Positions 25,167 through 34,086 of a stretch of 64,000 bases of DNA are shown here, in pieces. Source of the DNA: Flavobacterium panacagri. GTDB taxonomy: Bacteria; Bacteroidota; Bacteroidia; Flavobacteriales; Flavobacteriaceae. The stretch spans positions 2,728,001 to 2,792,000 of the forward strand of contig NZ_CP119766.1 of the NCBI RefSeq assembly GCF_030378165.1, given 5' to 3'. A model generated the notes under the pieces. The model was not told the DNA's origin and searched no databases. It saw only the letters and a list, made by a program, of their open reading frames with translations. The translations under genes and the position numbers were made by a program. Position 1 is the stretch's first letter, and each line of letters opens with the position of its first letter.

Positions 25167-28160
25167 ATGCAGAATAAAGGACTTATTAAATTTTTCGCAA
25201 TTCTATTTGCATTGGTAAGTATTTACCAACTATCATTCACTTTTGTGGCAAATGGCGTCAAAAGTGAAGCCAAAGCTTTTGCAGGAGATAATCCAGATAA
25301 AGAGCTGAAATATTTAGATTCTATTGGTAAAGAAAAAGTGTTAAACCTTGGTTTTACTGATTTCACTTATAATGAAGTGAAAAACAAACAGCTTAATAAA
25401 GGTCTTGACTTAGAAGGAGGAATCAACGTAATTCTTCAAATTTCTATTAAAGATGTATTAAAAGGTTTGGCTAATAATTCTAAAAATCCAGTTTTTAATA
25501 AATCATTAGCTGATGCATCTGCAAATTTAGAAGGAAACAAAACATATTTAAATAAGTTCTTTGAAGCTTTTGAGGCAAATTCAAAAGGAACTGTGAAATT
25601 GGCATCGCCAGATATTTTTGCTAACAGAAGTCTTCAAGGAGATGGAGGGGTAGATTTTCAAATGTCTGATGCTCAGGTTCAAAAAGTAATCAAAAGAAAA
25701 GTTGACGAGTCTGTAGAAAGTGCTTTTAAAGTATTAAGAGAGCGTATCGACAAATTTGGTGTTACACAACCAAACATCCAAAAATTAGGAGAAACAGGAA
25801 GAATCTTAGTGGAGCTTCCAGGTGCTAAGGATGTAGATAGAATTAAAAAATTATTAGGTGGAAAAGCTCAATTAGAGTTCTGGGAAACTTATAAAATTGA
25901 AGAAATTGGAAACTTCTTAGTTGCGGCTAACGAAGCATTAAAGAAAACTGAAGTTAAGAAAGTAGAAACTAAAACTGTTGCTAAAGATTCATTGAATGCC
26001 TTGTTGACAGATGATGCTAAAGATTCTACTGCAGCTAAAAAAGGAAACAATCCTTTATTTGACAAAATTGTTGGTCAAGGTGGTGGACCAGTTTTAGGTT
26101 ATTTTGCACCAAAAGATACAGCAGCTATTAATGCTTATTTTAAAAGACCAGAAATTAGAGTTTTATTGGCAGCTGATCAACATTATGCAAAATTTGTTTG
26201 GAGTAAGCCAACTACTATAAAAGATCAAAAAGCAAAAGATTTAGCAAGTGCAAAAGATATTGAAGTTGTTGAATTATATGCTTTAAAAGGAAACAGAGAC
26301 AATAACCCAGCAATGAGCGGTGGTGTTGTTACTGATGCAAAAGATACTTTTGACCAAATGGGTAAACCTGCAGTTTCTATGCAGATGAACAGCCAAGGTG
26401 CTAAAGTTTGGGAAGAATTAACAGGTAGAGCTTTTGCTCAAAAAAGTTATATTGCTATTGTTCTTGATGACATCGTATATTCTGCGCCTGGTGTTACAAG
26501 TGGTCCAATCGCTGGAGGAAGATCTGAAATTACAGGTTCTTTTGATGTTGCTGAGACTAAAGATTTAGCTAACGTATTAAATGCGGGTAAATTACCAGCT
26601 TCTGCAGATATTATTCAGTCAACAGTTGTTGGTCCATCTTTAGGACAAGCGGCTATTGATGCAGGTACAATTTCTTCTGTATTAGGATTCTTATTAGTTT
26701 GTGTTTGGATGGTGTTCTATTATGGTAAAGCAGGTTGGTATGCAAACCTTGCGTTATTATTGAACTTACTATTCTTATTCGGAATTATGGCAAGTTTTGG
26801 TTTTGTATTAACATTGCCAGGTATTGCAGGTATCGTGTTAACATTAGGTACTGCGGTAGATGCTAACATTATTATCTACGAAAGAGCAAAAGAAGAATTG
26901 CGTGAAGGAAAATCGCTTTCTGAAGCTGTTCAAGCTTCTTACGGATGGCATGGTGCAATGCGTTCTATTATTGATGCTAACGTTACTCACGTTTTAACTG
27001 GAGCGATCTTGTTTATCTTTGGAACAGGACCAATTAAAGGTTTTGCATTAACGTTATTAATCGGTATCGTAACTTCATTGTTTACTTCTATCTTTATCGC
27101 TAGAATTTTTATCGACAGAAATATTTTAGGAAAAGCAGATTTAACTTTCTCTACAAACATTACTAAAAACTGGTTTACTAATTTCCACTTTGACTTTATT
27201 AAAGTTAAAAAATTCACTTATATCTTCTCTTCTATTGTAACTGTAGTAAGTTTAGTTTCTATCTTCTTCGTTAACGGATTAGATGAAGGTGTTGATTTTG
27301 TTGGAGGAAGAACTTTCCAAGTTAAATTTGAGAAAGCAGTAGATGCTACTGCGGTTTCAGATGAATTATCTGCTGCTTTTGGTACTCCAGTTGAAGCTAA
27401 AATTTTAGGAGATGATGATCAATTAAAAATCACAACTAAATATAAAATTAAAGAAGATGGTGTCGCTATCGATGAAGAAGTAAACCAAAAATTATACGCT
27501 GCTTTACAGAAATATTTCCCAAATACTTCTTATGATAAATTTATCAACTCTTATAATGGTAAAACAGTTGGGGTATTGCAAGCATCTAAAGTTGGAGCTT
27601 CTATCTCTGAGGATATCAAGACAAACTCATACTGGGCAGTTCTTGGAGCAATGGCAGTTATTTTCTTATACTTAATGGTGTCTTTCCGTAAATGGCAGTA
27701 TTCATTAGGTGCGATTGCAGCTGTTGCGCACGACGTTGTGTTTGTATTAGGAGTTTATTCATTATGTTATAAATTCATGCCTTTCCACATGGAAATGGAT
27801 CAGCACTTTATTGCTGCGATCTTGACTGTAATTGGTTACTCAATGAACGATACTGTAATTGTATTTGACAGGGTTAGAGAGTTTATCATCGGAAACCGTA
27901 AAGGAAGTTTTGAAGATATCGTAAATGCTTCTATTAATACTACATTATCAAGAACATTGAATACTTCATTAATGATGATCATTGTATTATTAACAATGTT
28001 TATCTTTGGTGGAGAATCTATCAGAGGATTCATCTTTGCAATGTTAATCGGTATTATTGTGGGTACTTATTCTTCATTATTTATCGCAACTCCAGTATTG
28101 GTTGATACGATTTCAAATGATGAAAAACATACAATTGAAGACAAACACAATAAGGCATAA
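25167..28160 (+). CDS. secDF: Fused protein translocase subunit SecDF
   Basis: A 997-residue fusion of SecD and SecF, the usual arrangement in Bacteroidota. The SecD part (to about residue 640) has an N-terminal helix, the GLDLEGGINVIL motif, a large periplasmic region (P1), and a block of membrane helices with GTAVDANIIIYERAKEELR. The SecF part begins near NWFTNFHFDFIKVKKF and has its own helix block with YSMNDTVIVFDRVRE. It uses the proton gradient to help pull proteins through SecYEG. It is expected to matter for the many exported proteins of this organism, including T9SS cargo, which first crosses by Sec. It is monocistronic, with a promoter and terminator visible. Confidence 0.96.
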   Translation: MQNKGLIKFFAILFALVSIYQLSFTFVANGVKSEAKAFAGDNPDKELKYLDSIGKEKVLNLGFTDFTYNEVKNKQLNKGLDLEGGINVILQISIKDVLKGLANNSKNPVFNKSLADASANLEGNKTYLNKFFEAFEANSKGTVKLASPDIFANRSLQGDGGVDFQMSDAQVQKVIKRKVDESVESAFKVLRERIDKFGVTQPNIQKLGETGRILVELPGAKDVDRIKKLLGGKAQLEFWETYKIEEIGNFLVAANEALKKTEVKKVETKTVAKDSLNALLTDDAKDSTAAKKGNNPLFDKIVGQGGGPVLGYFAPKDTAAINAYFKRPEIRVLLAADQHYAKFVWSKPTTIKDQKAKDLASAKDIEVVELYALKGNRDNNPAMSGGVVTDAKDTFDQMGKPAVSMQMNSQGAKVWEELTGRAFAQKSYIAIVLDDIVYSAPGVTSGPIAGGRSEITGSFDVAETKDLANVLNAGKLPASADIIQSTVVGPSLGQAAIDAGTISSVLGFLLVCVWMVFYYGKAGWYANLALLLNLLFLFGIMASFGFVLTLPGIAGIVLTLGTAVDANIIIYERAKEELREGKSLSEAVQASYGWHGAMRSIIDANVTHVLTGAILFIFGTGPIKGFALTLLIGIVTSLFTSIFIARIFIDRNILGKADLTFSTNITKNWFTNFHFDFIKVKKFTYIFSSIVTVVSLVSIFFVNGLDEGVDFVGGRTFQVKFEKAVDATAVSDELSAAFGTPVEAKILGDDDQLKITTKYKIKEDGVAIDEEVNQKLYAALQKYFPNTSYDKFINSYNGKTVGVLQASKVGASISEDIKTNSYWAVLGAMAVIFLYLMVSFRKWQYSLGAIAAVAHDVVFVLGVYSLCYKFMPFHMEMDQHFIAAILTVIGYSMNDTVIVFDRVREFIIGNRKGSFEDIVNASINTTLSRTLNTSLMMIIVLLTMFIFGGESIRGFIFAMLIGIIVGTYSSLFIATPVLVDTISNDEKHTIEDKHNKA

Positions 28161-28186
28161 TTGAAAACCTTATTTTAAATAATTAG

Positions 28187-28212
28187 AAAGACCCAGTGAA
28201 AACTGGGTCTTT
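28187..28212 (+). terminator. Intrinsic terminator of secDF
   Basis: AAAGACCCAGT (28187-28197) pairs perfectly with ACTGGGTCTTT (28202-28212), followed by more T's. Confidence 0.9.
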
Positions 28213-28246
28213 TTTTTATGTTTGTAATTACTTTCAAAAATGATTT

Positions 28247-28861
28247 ATGAGTCAAAAATGGATATTCTTTATTATTTTATTATTTACTCTGATGCGGTTT
28301 AAAGCGCAGGAGATTAATAACAAAGGTAGAATAGGTGTGAATTATGGTTTTGGAAGAGAATTCAATAATAAGGATTACACATTTACAAATCGTTTTTATA
28401 AAGTGCAGTTGTATTATAAACTTAAAGAAACTGGAAGTTTTCAATATGAAGTTTTAATACAGCCAGAGGTTAATTTCGGAAAACATCAATTGCTTAATTT
28501 GTATTTTGTAAAACCTGAAGTATTCAATTTTGAGCAGAAACGTATTGAATATATGAGGCTGAAGAATGTTAATGAATATGTTCTTAATATTGGTTTTCTT
28601 GTTAGAAAGCCCATTAGTAAGATTTTTTCTTGTTATGCGTTGGGAAGTATTGGTCCGATGCTTGCAGATGCTGAAACAGAACGTATGTCTAAAGGTTTTG
28701 CCTTTGCGGATGTTTTTGCTGTTGGATTTACTCTTGATTATAAGGAATTACAATTTGATGTTCGTCCTAGTCTGCGTCATGTTTCTAATGCAGGATTAGG
28801 AAGTTCAAATGCGGGCTATAATTCAAAAAATATTGAGTTTGGTATTTCGTGCCAATTATAA
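28247..28861 (+). CDS. PagL-like acyloxyacyl hydrolase / lipid A deacylase family outer-membrane protein
   Basis: A 204-residue protein with a signal peptide (about residues 1-20, cleavage before QEINN) and a small beta-barrel pattern. Near the C-terminus it has RHVSNAGLG (His178, Ser180, Asn181), the 'H-x-SNAG' motif of the PagL lipid A 3-O-deacylase family, where His and Ser are catalytic. The usual third residue, a Glu some 14 residues later, is not obvious; Glu197 is 19 residues after His178, so activity is uncertain. It would act in the outer membrane on lipid A acyl chains. It converges with lgt and shares a bidirectional terminator with it. Confidence 0.7.
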   Translation: MSQKWIFFIILLFTLMRFKAQEINNKGRIGVNYGFGREFNNKDYTFTNRFYKVQLYYKLKETGSFQYEVLIQPEVNFGKHQLLNLYFVKPEVFNFEQKRIEYMRLKNVNEYVLNIGFLVRKPISKIFSCYALGSIGPMLADAETERMSKGFAFADVFAVGFTLDYKELQFDVRPSLRHVSNAGLGSSNAGYNSKNIEFGISCQL

Positions 28862-28866
28862 AAGAA

Positions 28867-28896
28867 AATGCCCAATATCGGCTGATATTGGGCATT
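28867..28896. terminator. Bidirectional terminator between the PagL-like gene and lgt
   Basis: AATGCCCAATATC (28867-28879) pairs perfectly with GATATTGGGCATT (28884-28896). A T-run follows on the plus strand and an A/T-rich tail on the minus strand. Confidence 0.85.
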
Positions 28897-28919
28897 CTTT
28901 TTATTTTTAAAAATATATT

Positions 28920-29879
28920 TTAGGATTCGGCCAAAGGATTTCTTTGCGCTCTAATCATGAAGAATAATCCGATGATAATGAATGGAATACTCAGCCATTG
29001 TCCTGTAGAAAAATAACCTAAGTTCTTTTCGATTCCCCCTTGGCTTTCTTTTACAAATTCAACAATAAATCGAACTACAAACAAAAGAACTAAAAATAAT
29101 CCAAATAAATAGCCAGACTTAAGCCTTGTATTTGTTTTCCAGTATAAGAAATATAAAATGGCAAATACAAAAATGTAAGAGAACGCTTCGTATAATTGTG
29201 CTGGATGCCTTGCAGGGACTTCTGCTAGTAAATTAGCAAACTTTGGGTTTGTAGCAATAGCATTGTATGCTTCTTTTGGATCGGCGATTCCTGTTTTTTG
29301 TACAGCTTCATTTTTGTTGATTGCATCATGTAAAAAACGAATTCCGAACGCAGATGTTGTTTCGTTGCCAATAATTTCTGAGTTAAAGAAATTACCTAAA
29401 CGTACAAAAATAGCACCGCTTGCAACAGGGATTACAATACGATCCAAAATCCATAAAAGCGAACGTTTTAAAATCTTTTTACTATAATAATACATTGCAA
29501 CAATAATAGAAATTGCTGCTCCGTGACTAGCTAATCCTTGGAAACCTGTAAATTCCCATCCTTTGATAAAGCCAAAAAGAGTTTCGGTTTCGCTTTCTTT
29601 AATTGGTAAAACGATTTCAATTAAATGATTTCTAAAATATTCCCAATCATAAAAGAAAACATGGCCTAAACGCGCTCCGATTAAAGTAGCAAGTACTGTC
29701 CAAACAAATAAGGAATCTAATTTTTCTATTGATTCATTTTCTCTTTGGAAAATCTTTTTCATTAAAAACCAACCTAAAAGAAAGGCAATTACAAACATTA
29801 AGCTGTAATAACGAATCATAAAAAATCCTAGATTTATTCCTTCCGAAGGATTCCAAACAAAATTTAAGGCGTGTGTCAT
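28920..29879 (-). CDS. lgt: Prolipoprotein diacylglyceryl transferase
   Basis: A 319-residue inner-membrane enzyme that adds diacylglycerol to the lipobox cysteine of prolipoproteins. It has seven or so hydrophobic helices, the GARLGHVFFYDW segment, GLASHGAAI (equivalent to the HGGL region) and the Lgt signature RLGNFFNSEIIG, with the conserved Arg, Asn and Glu. Length is slightly above the E. coli enzyme because of an insert (residues ~185-225), which from memory is typical for Flavobacteria. It forms a minus-strand group with yidD, cysS and folE. The window encodes several lipoproteins that would be its substrates. Confidence 0.95.
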   Translation of the reverse strand: MTHALNFVWNPSEGINLGFFMIRYYSLMFVIAFLLGWFLMKKIFQRENESIEKLDSLFVWTVLATLIGARLGHVFFYDWEYFRNHLIEIVLPIKESETETLFGFIKGWEFTGFQGLASHGAAISIIVAMYYYSKKILKRSLLWILDRIVIPVASGAIFVRLGNFFNSEIIGNETTSAFGIRFLHDAINKNEAVQKTGIADPKEAYNAIATNPKFANLLAEVPARHPAQLYEAFSYIFVFAILYFLYWKTNTRLKSGYLFGLFLVLLFVVRFIVEFVKESQGGIEKNLGYFSTGQWLSIPFIIIGLFFMIRAQRNPLAES

Positions 29880-29940
29880 GTAAAATGTTTTATATATTGT
29901 AAAAATAAATATTTAATGTAAAGTACCGCTTTGTAAAAGG

Positions 29941-30189
29941 TTAATGTTTGTGATTGCATTTCTTTTCTGGTACAGGGTCATAACCGCTTCTTCCCCAAGG
30001 ATGACAACTCAAAATGCGTTTAATTCCTAAAAAACCGCCATAAAACAATCCATGCATTTGTAAAGCCTGTATCATGTAAGTAGAGCAGGTGGGTTCAAAT
30101 CTGCAAGACGCCGGAGTAAACGGGGAAATTGCAGTTTGATAAAAACGCACTAAGAGTACAAAAGGGTATATTAGAATTTTGGATAACAT
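29941..30189 (-). CDS. yidD: Membrane protein insertion efficiency factor YidD
   Basis: An 82-residue protein of the YidD family: a short N-terminal amphipathic segment, then [15 protein letters not shown] and the C-terminal [14 protein letters not shown]. All the conserved Cys and the HPWG motif are present. YidD assists YidC-dependent insertion at the inner membrane. The gene lies between lgt (61 bases downstream) and cysS; the 105 bases before it hold a long inverted repeat. Its C-terminus is Lys/His-rich (KKCNHKH). Confidence 0.95.
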   Translation of the reverse strand: MLSKILIYPFVLLVRFYQTAISPFTPASCRFEPTCSTYMIQALQMHGLFYGGFLGIKRILSCHPWGRSGYDPVPEKKCNHKH

Positions 30190-30198
30190 ATTTTTTTT

Positions 30199-30293
30199 AA
30201 GTGTTCAGTGTTCGGTTTTTAGTATTCAGTTTTTTACTTTTCAGATTTAAACTTTTGCCTAACTCAACACTAAAAACTGAATACTGAACACTT
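30199..30293. repeat. Long imperfect inverted repeat with 28-base arms between yidD and cysS
   Basis: The arm 30199-30226 (starting AAGTGTTCAGT) pairs with 30266-30293 (ending ACTGAACACTT) with four mismatches. The loop contains further TTCAG words. It probably folds in the RNA and may terminate the cysS transcript. Confidence 0.8.
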
Positions 30294-30294
30294 T

Positions 30295-31776
30295 TTATTG
30301 TATGCTAAATGAAGTTCCTTCTTTTCCGTCTTTTAGCTGAATTCCTAAAGCAATTAATTGATCTCTAATTTGATCAGAAAGCGCGAAGTTTTTGTCTGCT
30401 CTGGCTTGGTTTCTCATTCCAATAAGCATATTTACTACACCTTCTAATTTGTCATTATCACCATCAGCATTTTTCTCGTCATTAAGACCTAAAACATCAA
30501 ATACAAATGCTTTTACTGCTGTTGTAAAATCTGCTAAATCAGCTGTGGAAATAGTTTCTTTGCCATCTTTTAATAAATTAATGTAACGAACAGCTTCAAA
30601 TAATTGTGCAATTAAAATCGGCGTGTTGAAATCATCATTCATTGCATCGTAGCAAAGTTGTTTCCATGCTGCAAAATCAATAGAGCTTGTATTTCCAGCT
30701 GTAATGTTTGGTAAAGCCTCAACAGCTTCCATTAATCTTTTATAGCCTTTTTCAGCAGCAACAATAGCATCGTCAGAAAAATCCAAAATACTTCTGTAAT
30801 GTGCCTGAAGCATAAAGAACCGTGTCACAGACGCGGAAAACGGTTTGCTTAAGATATTGTTATCACCGCTAAGGATTTCGCCTGGTAAGATATTATTTCC
30901 AGTCGATTTAGCCATTTTCTTTCCATTTAAAGTCAGCATATTGGCATGCATCCAGTAATTTACCGGAGCTTGACCAGTACAAGCTTCATTTTGAGCAATT
31001 TCACATTCGTGATGAGGAAATTTTAAGTCCATTCCACCTCCGTGAATATCAAAATGATTTCCAAGATACTTGGTGCTCATAGCGGTACATTCTAAATGCC
31101 ATCCAGGGAAACCATCACTCCAAGGCGAAGGCCATCTCATAATGTGTTCTGGCTCGGCTTTTTTCCAAAGTGCAAAATCCTGTGGGTTTCTTTTGTCAGA
31201 TTGTCCGTCAAGATCACGTGTGTTGGCAAGCATATCATCGATATTTCTACCGCTTAGGATGCCATAATTATTAGTTTCGTTGTATTTTACAACATCAAAA
31301 TACACAGATCCGTTAGCAACATATCCAATGCCTTTATCAATTATTTTTTTGATGATTTCGATTTGCTCAATAATATGTCCAGTAGCAGTTGGTTCAATAC
31401 TTGGAGGCAAGAAGTTGAAAGCTTTAAGAATATTATGAAAATCTACAGTATAACGCTGTACTACTTCCATGGGTTCCAATTGCTCTAAACGTGCTTTTTT
31501 AGCAATTTTATCTTCACCTTCATCAACGTCATCTACGATATGCCCCACGTCAGTAATATTACGAACATAACGAACTTTATAATCCAGATGAAGAAAATAT
31601 CTAAAGATTACATCAAAAGACATAAAAGTTCTAACATTTCCTAAGTGAACATTACTATATACGGTAGGGCCGCAAACATACATTCCAACATTTCCATCAT
31701 GGATGGGTTTGAAATCTTCTTTTTCACCAGATAGTGAATTGTATATTTTTAAGGGTTGACTGCTATATAGTGGCAT
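30295..31776 (-). CDS. cysS: Cysteinyl-tRNA synthetase
   Basis: A 493-residue class I synthetase. It has the N-terminal zinc-binding Cys in [17 protein letters not shown] (which includes the HIGH-type HLGN), then the [10 protein letters not shown] and [15 protein letters not shown] zinc/active-site segments, and KMAKSTGNN (KMSKS-type loop). The C-terminal anticodon-binding part is complete. It charges tRNA-Cys. It belongs to the minus-strand housekeeping group and is separated from folE by a dispersed repeat element. Confidence 0.96.
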   Translation of the reverse strand: MPLYSSQPLKIYNSLSGEKEDFKPIHDGNVGMYVCGPTVYSNVHLGNVRTFMSFDVIFRYFLHLDYKVRYVRNITDVGHIVDDVDEGEDKIAKKARLEQLEPMEVVQRYTVDFHNILKAFNFLPPSIEPTATGHIIEQIEIIKKIIDKGIGYVANGSVYFDVVKYNETNNYGILSGRNIDDMLANTRDLDGQSDKRNPQDFALWKKAEPEHIMRWPSPWSDGFPGWHLECTAMSTKYLGNHFDIHGGGMDLKFPHHECEIAQNEACTGQAPVNYWMHANMLTLNGKKMAKSTGNNILPGEILSGDNNILSKPFSASVTRFFMLQAHYRSILDFSDDAIVAAEKGYKRLMEAVEALPNITAGNTSSIDFAAWKQLCYDAMNDDFNTPILIAQLFEAVRYINLLKDGKETISTADLADFTTAVKAFVFDVLGLNDEKNADGDNDKLEGVVNMLIGMRNQARADKNFALSDQIRDQLIALGIQLKDGKEGTSFSIQ

Positions 31777-31800
31777 ATTTTTAACTTAATTGTTTGTTTT

Positions 31801-31880
31801 AGGAGCTAATCCTGCTATCCGCTGTATCTTTTATGGCGAACCCCGCCATAAAAGGATGCCGCTTCTATCAGGGCTAGATC
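31801..31880. repeat. Dispersed hairpin element between folE and cysS
   Basis: The core stem CTTTTATGGCG (31828-31838) pairs with CGCCATAAAAG (31844-31854) around AACCC. Flanks AGGAGCTAATCCTGCTATCC and GCCGCTTCTATCAGGGCTAG are imperfectly complementary. I recall near-identical elements in many Flavobacterium intergenic regions. Confidence 0.7.
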
Positions 31881-31909
31881 ATAAATATAATAGAAATAAT
31901 TGTAAAAAA

Positions 31910-32581
31910 TTAAAACTGAGTGTCTAGTTTAATGTAATCAAGAAATTCTCTTTTTGTTTGTGGATCTTTAAATTTTCCACCGAATTCAGATGTTACTGTA
32001 CTGCTTTCGATATCTTTAATTCCCCTTGAATTTACACAAAGATGTTTTGCATCAATAACGCAGGCAACATCTTCTGTCCCTAAGGCTTTTTGGAGTTCTT
32101 GAACAATCTGCATTGTCAAACGCTCTTGTACCTGTGGTCTTTTAGCATAATATTCAACAATACGGTTCATTTTGGATAAACCAATAACTCTTCCGCTTGA
32201 AATGTAAGCTACATGTGCGCGCCCGATGATTGGTAATAAGTGGTGTTCACAAGTAGAATAAACAGTGATGTTTTTCTCTACAAGCATTTCTCCGTATTTG
32301 TAGTTGTTGTCAAAAGTTGAAGCTTTTGGCTGTTTTGCTGGGTTTAAACCTCCAAAAATCTCTTTTACAAACATTTTTGCAACTCGGTTTGGAGTTCCTT
32401 TGATGCTGTCGTCTGTCAAATCCATTCCAAGAGTCTGCAGAATGTTTTCAACATCTTTTTTTATTTTTTCTATTTTTTCTTCGTCAGTGATATCAAAAGC
32501 ATCTGCTCTTAAAGGGTTTTTTGCATTACTGCTGAAGTGACTGTCACCAATTTCGTCTAAAAAATCTTCGTTATTTATCAT
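31910..32581 (-). CDS. folE: GTP cyclohydrolase I
   Basis: A 223-residue type I GTP cyclohydrolase, the first step of tetrahydrofolate synthesis. The zinc ligands are visible in STCEHHLLPIIG (Cys and His) and in IDAKHLCVNSRG (second Cys), along with the GRVIGLSKMNR motif. The N-terminal 40 residues are a variable, charged extension, as in other members. It starts the minus-strand group that includes cysS, yidD and lgt. No TAnnTTTG promoter is evident in the 130 bases upstream. Confidence 0.96.
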   Translation of the reverse strand: MINNEDFLDEIGDSHFSSNAKNPLRADAFDITDEEKIEKIKKDVENILQTLGMDLTDDSIKGTPNRVAKMFVKEIFGGLNPAKQPKASTFDNNYKYGEMLVEKNITVYSTCEHHLLPIIGRAHVAYISSGRVIGLSKMNRIVEYYAKRPQVQERLTMQIVQELQKALGTEDVACVIDAKHLCVNSRGIKDIESSTVTSEFGGKFKDPQTKREFLDYIKLDTQF

Positions 32582-32711
32582 TAAAAACTACTATTATAAT
32601 GGGTATATCTTTTTAAGGCGGTAAAGATAATTAATAAATGGGAAACCTTTTCTATGGTTTTTACGATTTAATTGTTCCTTTTTGGATATAATTTAAAATT
32701 GATTCTAAAAA

Positions 32712-32746
32712 CAAAAGACAATAACGAAAATAGTTATTGTCTTTTG
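32712..32746 (-). terminator. Intrinsic terminator of the aminotransferase gene
   Basis: CAAAAGACAATAAC (32712-32725) pairs perfectly with GTTATTGTCTTTTG (32733-32746). On the minus strand it follows the stop of the gene at 32767. Confidence 0.85.
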
Positions 32747-32766
32747 AAAGTTATGTTTGAATATTT

Positions 32767-33963
32767 TTATCTATTATTATAAACCAATAAAGCTTCTTTT
32801 AAGATGTTTACGGCTGTAATTAAATCTTGTTTGTTTAGAACATAAGCAATACGAACCTGATTTAATCCCATTCCTGGTGTCGAATAAAAACCTTTTGCCG
32901 GTGCAATCATTACGGTTTCGCCATTTAAATTGTAGCTTTCTAAAAGCCACTGTGCAAAATCATCTGAGTTTTCTATTGGTAATTCTGCAATGCAATAAAA
33001 AGCACCTTTTGGTTTGGTAACAATAACTCCGTCAATTTTATTTAATTCTGCAATCAAAGTATTGCGTCGTTCTTTGTATTCTGCAATAACTTCGTCAAAG
33101 TAACTTTGAGGAGTGTCTATTGCAGCTTCACAGGCAATTTGTTCAATGGTTGGCGGACTCAAACGGGCTTGAGCAAATTTCATTACTGTTGCTAGAACTT
33201 CTTTGTTTTTCGTAACCAGACAGCCAATTCTTGCGCCACACATACTGTAACGTTTAGAAACAGAATCGACCATGATTACATTTTGCTGTACATGTTCTAG
33301 ATTCATTACAGAAAAATGTACATCATCTCCGTCATATAAAAATTCGCGATATACTTCATCAGCAATTAGATATAAATCGTGTTTTTTAATTAGACTCGCT
33401 AATTGCTTAATTTCTGCTTCAGAATATAAATATCCAGTCGGATTTCCAGGATTGCAAATCAGAATGGCTTTTGTTTTAGGTGTAATTAGTTTTTCCACTT
33501 CTTCGATGCTTGGTAATGCAAAAGCAGTTTCGATAGTAGAAACTAACGGAACAACAGTTGCACTTGTTGAAGATGCAAAGGCATGATAATTAGCATAAAA
33601 AGGTTCCGGAATAATGATTTCATCTCCTGGATCTGTAATTGTGGCCAGCGCAAATAGTAAGGCTTCAGAACCACCAGTTGTTACAATGATGTCTTCTGTG
33701 TTAACGTTTACATTTTGGCGCTGGTAAAATTGTGCTAATTTTTTTCTATAGCTTTCATATCCGGCAGACGGACTGTATTCTATAAGAGTCAAATCAATAT
33801 TTTTTACCGCCTCGATGGCCACTTCCGGTGTCTTGATATCCGGTTGACCAATGTTTAAGTGATACACCTTGTGTCCTTTTTTCTTTGCTAAATCAGCAAA
33901 AGGAGCCAGCTTGCGTATCGGAGATTCAGGCATGTTTCTGCCTTTGTGTGAAATTGTTGGCAT
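32767..33963 (-). CDS. Pyridoxal-phosphate-dependent aminotransferase, class I/II (AspC-like)
   Basis: A 398-residue fold-type I aminotransferase. Visible motifs are LNIGQPDI near the N-terminus, VTTGGSEALLFAL (phosphate cup), ICNPGNPTG with the conserved Asn, ADEVYREF with the Asp that pairs with the pyridine nitrogen, and the Schiff-base Lys237 in SVSKRYSMCGARIG, where the later Arg binds the substrate carboxylate. The group includes aspartate and broad-range aromatic/branched aminotransferases; the sequence does not decide which. It is monocistronic, with a perfect terminator. Confidence 0.9.
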   Translation of the reverse strand: MPTISHKGRNMPESPIRKLAPFADLAKKKGHKVYHLNIGQPDIKTPEVAIEAVKNIDLTLIEYSPSAGYESYRKKLAQFYQRQNVNVNTEDIIVTTGGSEALLFALATITDPGDEIIIPEPFYANYHAFASSTSATVVPLVSTIETAFALPSIEEVEKLITPKTKAILICNPGNPTGYLYSEAEIKQLASLIKKHDLYLIADEVYREFLYDGDDVHFSVMNLEHVQQNVIMVDSVSKRYSMCGARIGCLVTKNKEVLATVMKFAQARLSPPTIEQIACEAAIDTPQSYFDEVIAEYKERRNTLIAELNKIDGVIVTKPKGAFYCIAELPIENSDDFAQWLLESYNLNGETVMIAPAKGFYSTPGMGLNQVRIAYVLNKQDLITAVNILKEALLVYNNR

Positions 33964-34053
33964 GAGTATAAATTATTGAAGTGCAAATTTGCATTTTTTT
34001 TTCCAATTTAACGTAAACAATAAGGGTACTTCTAAAAATGTAACAATAATAAA

Positions 34054-34061
34054 TATATTTG
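34054..34061 (+). promoter_or_regulatory. TAnnTTTG -7 box of the retropepsin/PDZ gene
   Basis: TATATTTG followed by C, 25 bases before the ATG at 34087. No upstream TTG at the usual spacing. Confidence 0.5.
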
Positions 34062-34086
34062 CTAATTTTATAATAAAATATTGTCA

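Noticed and set aside
33272..33586. 104-codon plus-strand open frame inside the aminotransferase gene
   Set aside because: Antisense to a gene with all catalytic motifs; the translation shows no signal peptide or motif.
34081..34086. TTG start for the retropepsin gene
   Set aside because: A standard ATG with a normal signal peptide lies two codons downstream.
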